From assembly GCA_017420605.1 (NCBI GenBank), contig JAFOIS010000281.1, positions 1-11,670 of the forward strand: a stretch of DNA of 11,670 bases, given 5' to 3'. Made by a program: the position numbers and the translations under genes. The notes under the pieces are model-generated. The model saw only the letters and a list, made by a program, of their open reading frames with translations. It did no database searches and was not told the DNA's origin. This stretch comes from Lachnospiraceae bacterium. Its GTDB lineage: Bacteria; Bacillota; Clostridia; Lachnospirales; Lachnospiraceae. Below, piece by piece: positions 5,839-11,670 of the stretch. How positions within the stretch are numbered: the stretch's first letter is position 1; every line of letters begins with the position of its first letter.

Positions 5839-7203
5839 ATGAAGAAGAAACTGTTTGCATGGATACTGCTTGCGGTGCTGGTCCTGGGACTGTGCGTACC
5901 GGCGATGGCGGACTTCGATCCGGCGACCCGTGACTCTGTCGCGGTAGTGTACACCTGCCTTGACCTCGATCAGGGCGAGTACGGCTTCGGCTGGGGCTCC
6001 TGTTTCTTTGTCGGCAATCAGGGACAGGATCCGCAGTACCTGGTCACCAATTATCACGTGATCGCGGATTTCGTGGATTACGGCCAGGGCGAACTGGTCA
6101 GTATCACGGTGGACGGCGTGGCCATGCAGGGCCGCAGCAAGATCCGCGTCTACTACGATTCCAAGGATTATGAAGAAGCCTACGTCGTCGGATACGATTC
6201 CATCAAGGACCTCGCGGTCCTGAAGCTCGGCGCGCCGACGAACAAGCGGAAATCCATCCCGATCCAGGCCGCGGCGGATTCCATGGTCGGCGGCAAGGTC
6301 TATGCGGTCGGTTATCCGGGTCTTGCGGAAAATGTGTTCGCGGACGCCACCACCTCCTGGGGCAAAGCGGACTCGACGGTCACGAGCGGTACGATCAGCC
6401 GTCTTTTCCTGACCTCCGGCACCGGCGTATCGAGCATCCAGGTCGACTGCGAATTCAAGCAGGGCAACTCCGGCGGACCGCTGGTCTATGACGACGGCTC
6501 CGTGATCGGCGTCAATACCTATCTTATCAACGACGGCAGCAACAACGTCCTGCGGTATTCGATCAACGCCAGCGAAGTGATCACGCTGCTCAACCAGCTG
6601 ACCGTTCCGTATACCACGAAGAGCCAGGCGGCAGCGCAGGAAGACGGCGAACCGACCCCGGTTCCGGAACCGGAAAAGAAGTTCCCGGTCATCCCGGTGG
6701 TGGCAGGCGTCGCGGGGCTTGCCGTGATCGGCGCGGTGCTCGGCATCGTTCTTTCGAAAAAGAAGAAGAAAGCGGCGGAAGAGGCCGCGAAGCTTGCGCA
6801 GCAGCAACAGCAGGCCCAGCTGCAGATGCAGCAGATGCAGCAGCAGATGCAGCGCCAGCAGATGCAGCAGCGTCAGGCGCAGGTACGCAAGGGCTACGTC
6901 CGTTCGCTCGCCCCGCAGCACGGCGGATCGCGCATCGCGGTCTCCGGCCAGATCACGCTCGGCCGCAACCAGAACTGCGCGGTGGTCTACCAGAGCGGCA
7001 CGCCGGGTGTTTCCGGCAATCACGCGTCGCTTTCGTTTGATCCGCAGAGCGGCGAATTCGTACTGGTCGACCTTAACTCGACGTACGGCACCTATCTTGG
7101 CGCGGGACAGAAGCTGACGCCGAACATGACCTACCGTCTGCGTTCCGGCGACCGCTTCTATCTGGGCGAGACCGGCAACATGCTTGAGGTCAGCGTGGAG
7201 TAA
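5839..7203 (+). CDS. Signal peptide/trypsin-like (HtrA-type, S1C) protease with TM anchor and cytoplasmic FHA domain
   Basis: A 454-residue protein. Residues 1-24 are a signal peptide ending AMA before Asp25. Residues about 30-255 form a chymotrypsin-fold protease like HtrA/DegP with an intact triad: His73 in TNYHVI, Asp124 in the D-LAVLKL segment, and Ser211 in GNSGGPL. There is no PDZ domain. A short Pro/Glu spacer leads to one membrane helix (284-305) followed by five lysines, which places the protease outside and the rest inside. A Gln/Met-rich probable coiled coil (about 312-348) precedes a C-terminal FHA domain with Gly375-Arg376 and SGNH (Ser392, His395), the full phosphothreonine pocket. 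The protein could cleave envelope proteins under control of cytoplasmic phosphorylation, or signal inward. The start has GAGGTGAAAG upstream. The next gene starts directly after its stop codon. Confidence 0.93.
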   Translation: MKKKLFAWILLAVLVLGLCVPAMADFDPATRDSVAVVYTCLDLDQGEYGFGWGSCFFVGNQGQDPQYLVTNYHVIADFVDYGQGELVSITVDGVAMQGRSKIRVYYDSKDYEEAYVVGYDSIKDLAVLKLGAPTNKRKSIPIQAAADSMVGGKVYAVGYPGLAENVFADATTSWGKADSTVTSGTISRLFLTSGTGVSSIQVDCEFKQGNSGGPLVYDDGSVIGVNTYLINDGSNNVLRYSINASEVITLLNQLTVPYTTKSQAAAQEDGEPTPVPEPEKKFPVIPVVAGVAGLAVIGAVLGIVLSKKKKKAAEEAAKLAQQQQQAQLQMQQMQQQMQRQQMQQRQAQVRKGYVRSLAPQHGGSRIAVSGQITLGRNQNCAVVYQSGTPGVSGNHASLSFDPQSGEFVLVDLNSTYGTYLGAGQKLTPNMTYRLRSGDRFYLGETGNMLEVSVE

Positions 7204-7932
7204 ATGATGATCCCGAAGAGCTTTCTTTACACGAATGCCGGCGGAAGATCGTACAATGAGGATGCTGTCGGGCAGAAGCTGCTGCCCGGCGGCGGGCTTT
7301 TCATTGTCGCGGACGGACTCGGCGGCCACTACGGCAGCGAGATGGCGTCCGCCTGTGTGGTGAAGACCTTTACCGAAAACGAACTGCCGGGACCGGAGAC
7401 GGACGGTACGGAGTATCTGCGTACGCGTCTTGCGGAGGCCGGCGAGAAGGTCCTAGCCATGCAGAAGGAAAAGCGCTCGACGATGAAGAGCACGGCCGTC
7501 GTCCTGCTCATCCGCGGAAAAGAAGCAGTCTGGGCAAACGTCGGGGATTCCAGACTGTATTTTATCCATGACCGGGAGATCACGCAGATCACCGAGGATC
7601 ATTCCGTTGCCTATAAGAAGTTCATGGCGGGAAGGATCACGCGCGAGGACATCGGAAAGGATGAAGACCAGTCGGCGCTTCTTCGGGCGCTCGGCAACGT
7701 GGAACGGCATGAACCGACCTTTTATAAGGCGGAAGAGGAGGTCGCGCCGGGCGACGCGTTCCTTCTGTGCTCGGACGGCGTCTGGGAATATGTATCCGAC
7801 GGGGAGATCCTGGTGGATCTTCTGAAATCGGACACTCCGGCCGAATGGGCGGAGCACCTGCTCCTTCGGGTCATTTCCCGTATCGAACCGGGAAACGACA
7901 ACCTTTCGCTTATTACGGTCATGATGCAATAG
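7204..7932 (+). CDS. Second PP2C-family Ser/Thr protein phosphatase (minimal type)
   Basis: A 242-residue protein of the usual size of PrpC/Stp phosphatases, without extension, signal or membrane segment. Metal ligands are intact: GGRSYNED (Asp20), ADGLGG (Asp37), CSDGVWEY (Asp191) and GNDN (Asp232), plus VGDSRLYFI and EDHS motifs. The start codon directly follows the protease stop (TAA then ATG), with GTGGAG just before, indicating translational coupling; the second codon is also ATG and either may be used. It differs widely from the PP2C at 4869-5786, so the two are not a recent duplication and probably have different substrates. Placed between two membrane FHA proteins, it may act on those or on their ligands. 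Confidence 0.93.
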   Translation: MMIPKSFLYTNAGGRSYNEDAVGQKLLPGGGLFIVADGLGGHYGSEMASACVVKTFTENELPGPETDGTEYLRTRLAEAGEKVLAMQKEKRSTMKSTAVVLLIRGKEAVWANVGDSRLYFIHDREITQITEDHSVAYKKFMAGRITREDIGKDEDQSALLRALGNVERHEPTFYKAEEEVAPGDAFLLCSDGVWEYVSDGEILVDLLKSDTPAEWAEHLLLRVISRIEPGNDNLSLITVMMQ

Positions 7933-7936
7933 GAGG
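7931..7936 (+). promoter_or_regulatory. Ribosome binding site that decides a TTG start
   Basis: A perfect AGGAGG overlaps the TAG stop of the second phosphatase and lies eight bases before TTG at 7945. No ATG or GTG in frame nearby has comparable spacing, and starting at TTG gives a complete signal peptide. This supports TTG as the start of the vWA/FHA gene. Confidence 0.85.
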
Positions 7937-7944
7937 CAATTTCA

Positions 7945-9672
7945 TTGAACCATAAACGGTTACTTACGGTGCTTTGCGCGGCGCTGCTTATCCTGCAGCT
8001 TTGCTGCACGGCTTTCGCCGCGGAGAATGCGCCGAACATCGAAACGACGGCGTATTATATCGACGATACGCTCTATGTGTTCACCGATCTTCCGGGTACG
8101 GAGGATAAGGAGATCCCGGTGCGCCTCATGGCGGACGGCGTACAGATGGGTACGGAACAGGTAGCTGAGCCGCTCTTCACAAAGGAGGATCCGGCAAAAT
8201 ACCTGCTCCTCGTGGACTGCTCCAATTCCATGGGCAGATACCGCGGCAGGATCCGCGTGGTCGCGGAGGAGCTGCTTTCGGGACCGCTTCCCGCCGAGCT
8301 TACGATCGCTTCCTTCGGTACGGAATTTGCGATCGAAGCGGACGGCATTAAGGATGCCGACGCGCTGCATGAAGCGCTGGCGGATATGGAATATCACCAG
8401 GCCGGCACGGACATCGGCGGCGGCGCCGTGCGTGCCATGGAGCACCTGAAATCGGAATCGTTCGAAAGCGGGGAGCTGTGCACGATCGTCCTCATCACGG
8501 ACGGCGTGCCGTTCTATGCAGATGATGAAGCCGTGGAAAAGGAGAGCGTCCGCAAGGCGGCCGATATCCTTATGGAAGAGATCACCGCATCTCCGCAGAT
8601 CCTTCTGCATTCGATCTATATGGAGACGCCCGGCGACGTCAACGCCGAAGAGGCGGACGCGGTGACGAAAGAGGCGCTGCTTACGGCGAACGGCGGCTTC
8701 TTCACGTCGGCAAAGATCGACGAGGCAAAACTGATCGCGCAGGCGATCGCCGCGTATCCCACGACGCTCCTCCGTCTGTCCTACCCGCTGGAAGAGTACA
8801 CCGAAGATCTGGCGCTCAAAGTCGGACCGGATTTCCTTACGGTCAAGCGTACGGCGGATCTTACGGAAGTGCCGGAAGAGTCGCTCATCGATTCCCTTCC
8901 TTTCGTGATCGACCGGGAGGGAGATGAGCCGGAGGAGACGCCGGCACCGACGGAAACGCCTGCGCCGGAAGAGTCGAAGCCGGAAAAACCGCAGCTCATT
9001 TCCCCGACGCCGACGCCGGAGAGCGAAAGCTCTGAGGAGAGCCCGACCGAGACGCCGGTACCGGAAGCACCCGAAGGGGACGGTTCGTCCGGCGAAGGGA
9101 CAGAGAGCGGGGAAGATGGCGGAGAAGATGCGTCTTCCGCCGAAGAAGGCAGTCCGGAGGAAAGCGCGGAAACGACGCCTTCGCCGGAGCCTGACAAGCC
9201 GGGGATTTCCGGCGCGCTGCTGTTTATCATCGTCGGCGGCGTTGTGGTGCTTCTCCTTCTTGCTGTCGTGCTGATCCTCGTGCTTGGCAGAAGCCGGAAG
9301 AAGAAAAAGGCCGCGCCGAAGCAGGGACCGGGCGCTATGACGCCGGACGTCCCGCCGGTGCAGCAGATGAATGCGGGCATTCCCATGCGGCTTGACGTCC
9401 TCTACGGGGAACTGACCGGCGCGAGCCGCCAGTTCACGCTGACGGACAGCTTCTTTATCGGCAGCGACCGGAGATGCGACTTTGTCCTGACCGGTCCGGA
9501 GGTCGCCGCCATGCACGCGCGTATCTTTACGGAAGGCGGCGAGGTATATATTGAAGACCTGAATTCCCAGACCGGCACCGCGCTCGGCGGCATGCGGCTT
9601 CACGCGCCGAACCGGCTCCGTCCGGGCGATCAGGTCATGATCGGGCAGCACTGCGTCACATTCCACTTCTGA
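7945..9672 (+). CDS. Signal peptide/vWA domain protein with acidic Pro/Glu stalk, TM anchor and degenerate cytoplasmic FHA domain
   Basis: A 575-residue protein starting with TTG. A signal peptide covers residues 1 to about 26 (hydrophobic core, AFA-A cleavage). A von Willebrand A domain (about 83-260) has a complete metal-ion-dependent adhesion site: DCSNS (Asp91, Ser93, Ser95), Thr155 and TDG Asp186, so metal-dependent protein binding is expected. A long acidic Pro/Glu/Thr/Ser stalk (about 325-420) could span the cell wall. One membrane helix (423-448) followed by RSRKKKK puts the C-terminus inside. The C-terminal FHA domain (about 480-575) keeps the His (His524) but has Gly506-Ser507 instead of Gly-Arg, and Ala521 instead of the conserved Ser, so classical phosphothreonine binding looks lost. 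It may bind a protein partner without phosphate. It shares the outside domain-helix-FHA plan with the protease of this cassette. Confidence 0.92.
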   Translation: MNHKRLLTVLCAALLILQLCCTAFAAENAPNIETTAYYIDDTLYVFTDLPGTEDKEIPVRLMADGVQMGTEQVAEPLFTKEDPAKYLLLVDCSNSMGRYRGRIRVVAEELLSGPLPAELTIASFGTEFAIEADGIKDADALHEALADMEYHQAGTDIGGGAVRAMEHLKSESFESGELCTIVLITDGVPFYADDEAVEKESVRKAADILMEEITASPQILLHSIYMETPGDVNAEEADAVTKEALLTANGGFFTSAKIDEAKLIAQAIAAYPTTLLRLSYPLEEYTEDLALKVGPDFLTVKRTADLTEVPEESLIDSLPFVIDREGDEPEETPAPTETPAPEESKPEKPQLISPTPTPESESSEESPTETPVPEAPEGDGSSGEGTESGEDGGEDASSAEEGSPEESAETTPSPEPDKPGISGALLFIIVGGVVVLLLLAVVLILVLGRSRKKKKAAPKQGPGAMTPDVPPVQQMNAGIPMRLDVLYGELTGASRQFTLTDSFFIGSDRRCDFVLTGPEVAAMHARIFTEGGEVYIEDLNSQTGTALGGMRLHAPNRLRPGDQVMIGQHCVTFHF

Positions 9673-9698
9673 CGCGGCCTGCTTAAAAGGAAACGACG

Positions 9699-9722
9699 GG
9701 CCGTCCGGAAAGGGCGGCCTTT
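9699..9722 (+). terminator. Probable intrinsic terminator of the kinase/FHA cassette
   Basis: GGCCGTCC (9699-9706) pairs with GGGCGGCC (9712-9719), with one G-T wobble, around a GGAAA loop and followed by TTT. The T-run is short, so termination may be only partial and the aldolase gene could receive read-through. It lies 26 bases after the vWA/FHA stop codon and marks a plausible operon end. Confidence 0.55.
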
Positions 9723-9737
9723 GGTATGAAAAAAAAC

Positions 9738-9743
9738 GGAGGG
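9738..9743 (+). promoter_or_regulatory. Ribosome binding site deciding the aldolase start
   Basis: GGAGGG lies three bases before ATG at 9747. An earlier in-frame ATG at 9726 has no ribosome binding site, directly follows the hairpin and would add seven residues (MKKNGGI), so the start at 9747 is preferred. The three-base gap is short, which is the one weak point of this choice. Confidence 0.6.
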
Positions 9744-9746
9744 ATC

Positions 9747-10649
9747 ATGGAAGAGAACAGAGTGCTTTTCGGCGGTATCATGTCCGCGCTGGTCAGCTGT
9801 ATCGACGAAGAGGAAAACGTCCGGGAAGACGATATGCGGCGCCTCATGCGCTGGCATCTTTCGGAGGGCTTCACGGGATTTTATCTCACCGGCGGTACCG
9901 GGGAAGGCCCGGTCCTGCAGAAAGAAACGCGCAAAAAAATCGTGGAGATCGCGAAGGACGAGATCGGCGATAAGGGGAAGCTGATCGTGCATGTAGGCGC
10001 GATCGACCTCCGGACGGCCGTGGAACTCGCAGAGCATGCCGCGAAGGTGGGCGCCGACGGCGTATCCTCCGTGCCGCCGTTCTTCTTCCACTACGGGGAA
10101 CGGGAGATCACGGAGTATTACCGCGCGATCGCGGAAAGCTGCGGCCTGCCGGTCCTGATGTACGCCTCGCCTCTTTCCGGCGTGACGATCACCGTCGACA
10201 TGGTGGACCGGTTCCTGGATATCCCGGGCACGATCGGCGTCAAGTGGACGAGCTACGACTATTTCAACATGCACCGCATCAAGGCGCTCCGCGGCGGCAA
10301 CGTCAACGTCATGAACGGTCCGGACGAAACGCTCCTTTGCGGGCTTTCGATGGGCGCCGACGGCGGCATCGGCGCGACCTACAACGTCATGCCGAAGGTC
10401 ATCGAGGCGGTCTACGATAACTTCCGCAAAGGCGATATCCCCGCGGCGCAGGAAGCGCAGTGGAAGGCGAACCGGCTGATCGAGGTCCTTCTTAAGCACG
10501 GCGTCGTCTGCGGCGTCAAGGACATTCTCGGGAAACTCGGTTATAACGCAGGCTATATGGTCTATCCGCAGAAGCGCTTCACCGAAAGCGAGCAGGCGGC
10601 GTTCCGGGCAGACCTCGATAAGATCGATTACTGGAACGAGTACGTATAA
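9747..10649 (+). CDS. Dihydrodipicolinate synthase/N-acetylneuraminate lyase family class I aldolase, closest to N-acetylneuraminate lyase
   Basis: A 300-residue cytoplasmic TIM-barrel aldolase. The Schiff-base lysine is Lys166 in GVKWTS and the proton-relay tyrosine is Tyr139. Several features fit sialic acid lyase (NanA, cleaving N-acetylneuraminate to N-acetylmannosamine and pyruvate) better than lysine-pathway DapA: YASPLSG in place of the DapA motif with its carboxylate-binding Arg, a PDE segment, ADGGIGATYN and GVVCGVK. Two positions differ from E. coli NanA: TGGTGE (49-53 region) replaces GGSTGE, and Ala replaces Ser in the GIGSTYN motif, so the substrate may be another 2-keto sugar acid. 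The MFS gene starts nine bases after its stop and could import the substrate. Length is usual for the family. The family is certain, the exact substrate is not. Confidence 0.85.
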   Translation: MEENRVLFGGIMSALVSCIDEEENVREDDMRRLMRWHLSEGFTGFYLTGGTGEGPVLQKETRKKIVEIAKDEIGDKGKLIVHVGAIDLRTAVELAEHAAKVGADGVSSVPPFFFHYGEREITEYYRAIAESCGLPVLMYASPLSGVTITVDMVDRFLDIPGTIGVKWTSYDYFNMHRIKALRGGNVNVMNGPDETLLCGLSMGADGGIGATYNVMPKVIEAVYDNFRKGDIPAAQEAQWKANRLIEVLLKHGVVCGVKDILGKLGYNAGYMVYPQKRFTESEQAAFRADLDKIDYWNEYV

Positions 10650-10658
10650 GCGTCCGGC

Positions 10659-11670
10659 ATGGTGAACGGAAAGAAAACTGCAAATTATGAACGGAACCAG
10701 GGTATCGTTACGCTGATCCTGTGTTTTCTGATCATTTTTCTCTGCCTCGGCTTCGCAGCCGGCAACAGGGGCCTTTATCTTTCCGCGATCACGGAAGCCC
10801 TCGGTATAAAACGCAGTCTGTTTTCCATCAACGACAGCGTACGGTACGTCATGACGGCCGTCGTCAACCTCTTTTTCGGGCGTCTCGTGGCGAAATTCGG
10901 AAGCAGGAAGCTGCTGCTTGCCGGTATCTTTTCGCTCATTCTTTCGACGTTCCTCTGCATGACCGCGGAGTCGATCTGGGGTTTTTACCTTGGCGGGCTG
11001 TTTCTCGGGATCGGGCTTTCCTGGACGACGACGACCATGGTAGGGTATGTGGTCGGCCGCTGGTATCCGGAAAGGCGCGGCACGATCATGGGCGTCGTTC
11101 TTGCGGCGAACGGCCTCGGCGCCGCGCTGGCGGCGCAGATCGTCTCGCCGATGATCTATGATCCGGAAAATGTGTTCGGATACCGCAATGCCTACCGGCT
11201 GATCATCATACTGCTCGGGATCGTGTTTCTTCTGGTCTTTCTGCTGTACCGTGATAAGGAAGAGCCGGAGAGTGCCGCGCCGGCGGGGAAAAAGAAGCGC
11301 GGGCGGCAGTGGGCCGGCATTTCCTTTGAGGAAGCGCGCAGAAGGCCGTATTTTTACATCGCGCTCCTTGCGGTGTTCCTGACGGGCATGATGCTGCAGA
11401 GCATCACCGGCGTCGCGCCGGCGCACCTTCGGGACACGGGATTTGCGCCGACGTTCGTCGCGGCCGCCATGAGCATCAATATGCTGGCACTGACGGCGGC
11501 CAAGCTGTTTACCGGCTGGGCCTACGACCGGCGGGGGCTCCGGTTCGTCCTTCTTTTCTGCCAGAGCTGCGCCGTTGCGGCAGTGCTTCTTCTGATCTTT
11601 GTAAAACCGGCGTCCGGCGGCAGGGTGATGACGTATGCCTATGCGGTCGCCGCCTCCTTCGCGCTGCCGA
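10659..11670 (+). CDS. MFS transporter (partial, C-terminus cut by window edge)
   Basis: The frame starts with ATG at 10659, nine bases after the aldolase stop, and is open to the right edge (337 codons). No clear Shine-Dalgarno is visible, so translation is probably coupled to the aldolase. Nine hydrophobic segments can be traced, beginning at about residues 16-36, with the MFS loop 2-3 signature GRLVAKFGSRK (74-84) and a basic central loop after segment 6 (about 203-235), as in 12-helix proteins of about 400-430 residues. The sequence resembles the broad oxalate/formate-antiporter-like branch, which carries carboxylates and other small anions. Next to a sialic-acid-lyase-type enzyme, a role in importing a sugar acid is likely, by inference only. 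Confidence 0.85.
   Translation, partial: MVNGKKTANYERNQGIVTLILCFLIIFLCLGFAAGNRGLYLSAITEALGIKRSLFSINDSVRYVMTAVVNLFFGRLVAKFGSRKLLLAGIFSLILSTFLCMTAESIWGFYLGGLFLGIGLSWTTTTMVGYVVGRWYPERRGTIMGVVLAANGLGAALAAQIVSPMIYDPENVFGYRNAYRLIIILLGIVFLLVFLLYRDKEEPESAAPAGKKKRGRQWAGISFEEARRRPYFYIALLAVFLTGMMLQSITGVAPAHLRDTGFAPTFVAAAMSINMLALTAAKLFTGWAYDRRGLRFVLLFCQSCAVAAVLLLIFVKPASGGRVMTYAYAVAASFALP

Noticed and set aside
4245..5954. Long antisense open frames, here 569 codons; similar ones at 2577-4175, 5674-7329, 7960-9666 and 9630-11426
   Set aside because: They lie opposite genes with clear conserved motifs, cross gene boundaries, have Arg/His-rich compositions without recognisable domains, and are explained by high GC at third codon positions suppressing stops.
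6799..6885. CAG-rich stretch as a microsatellite or repeat element
   Set aside because: It is coding for the Gln/Met-rich coiled-coil segment of the protease/FHA protein and contains varied codons; no independent element is needed.
7945..8025. Lipoprotein signal for the vWA protein because of adjacent cysteines near residues 19-20
   Set aside because: The residues before the cysteines do not fit a lipobox, and a standard cleavage site (AFA-A) lies just after; the protein already has a membrane helix.
8160..8225. Internal AAAGGAGG near 8181 as a ribosome binding site for a hidden gene
   Set aside because: It falls within the vWA coding sequence and no start codon at proper spacing opens a convincing frame.
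969..9672. A type VI or type VII secretion locus, suggested by the kinase/PP2C/FHA combination
   Set aside because: No secretion ATPase, sheath, spike, WXG100 or EccC-like gene is present; the resemblance is limited to the regulatory trio.
9726..9746. Earlier in-frame ATG of the aldolase
   Set aside because: It directly follows the terminator hairpin with no ribosome binding site, while ATG at 9747 has GGAGGG immediately upstream.
9747..10649. Annotation of the aldolase as DapA (4-hydroxy-tetrahydrodipicolinate synthase)
   Set aside because: The DapA-specific Arg after the catalytic Tyr is absent and the ADGGIGxTYN and GVxxGxK motifs fit sialic acid lyase.

Overview
The window is GC-rich, densely packed DNA, probably from an anaerobic Firmicute of the Clostridia (Lachnospiraceae or Oscillospiraceae type). 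The evidence is strong AGGAGG-type ribosome binding sites, one TTG start with a perfect Shine-Dalgarno, Gram-positive signal peptides, Pro/Glu/Ser-rich spacers next to single membrane anchors, a BspA-type leucine-rich repeat domain, and characteristic zinc-ribbon/FHA and zinc-ribbon/kinase proteins. No RNA gene, insertion sequence or CRISPR array was seen.

Layout. Positions 1-758 (minus strand) hold a PlsC-like acyltransferase whose C-terminus is cut by the left edge. Positions 759-968 form a divergent intergenic region with promoter-like elements and two inverted repeats. Positions 969-9672 (plus strand) are a compact six-gene cassette: a membrane Ser/Thr kinase with a C-terminal LRR domain; a soluble zinc-ribbon/FHA protein; a PP2C phosphatase; a secreted-side trypsin-like protease anchored by one membrane helix to a cytoplasmic FHA domain; a second PP2C phosphatase; and a secreted-side von Willebrand A (vWA) protein anchored to a cytoplasmic FHA domain. 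A hairpin at 9699-9722 separates this cassette from a sialic-acid-lyase-type aldolase (9747-10649) and an MFS transporter (10659 to the right edge).

How the genes may work together. The cassette contains a writer (kinase), two erasers (PP2C) and three readers (FHA), all for phospho-Ser/Thr. Three membrane proteins appear to place an LRR domain, a protease and a vWA domain outside the cell, with the kinase or FHA domain inside. The simplest reading is a phosphothreonine relay coupling an extracytoplasmic sensor, protease or adhesion complex to the cytoplasm. It recalls the PpkA-PppA-Fha1 threonine phosphorylation pathway of type VI secretion, but no secretion genes are present and the outer domains differ. 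This is the strongest candidate in the window for an undescribed system; its ligand, substrates and output cannot be read from the sequence. The aldolase/MFS pair looks like a separate carbohydrate-catabolism unit.
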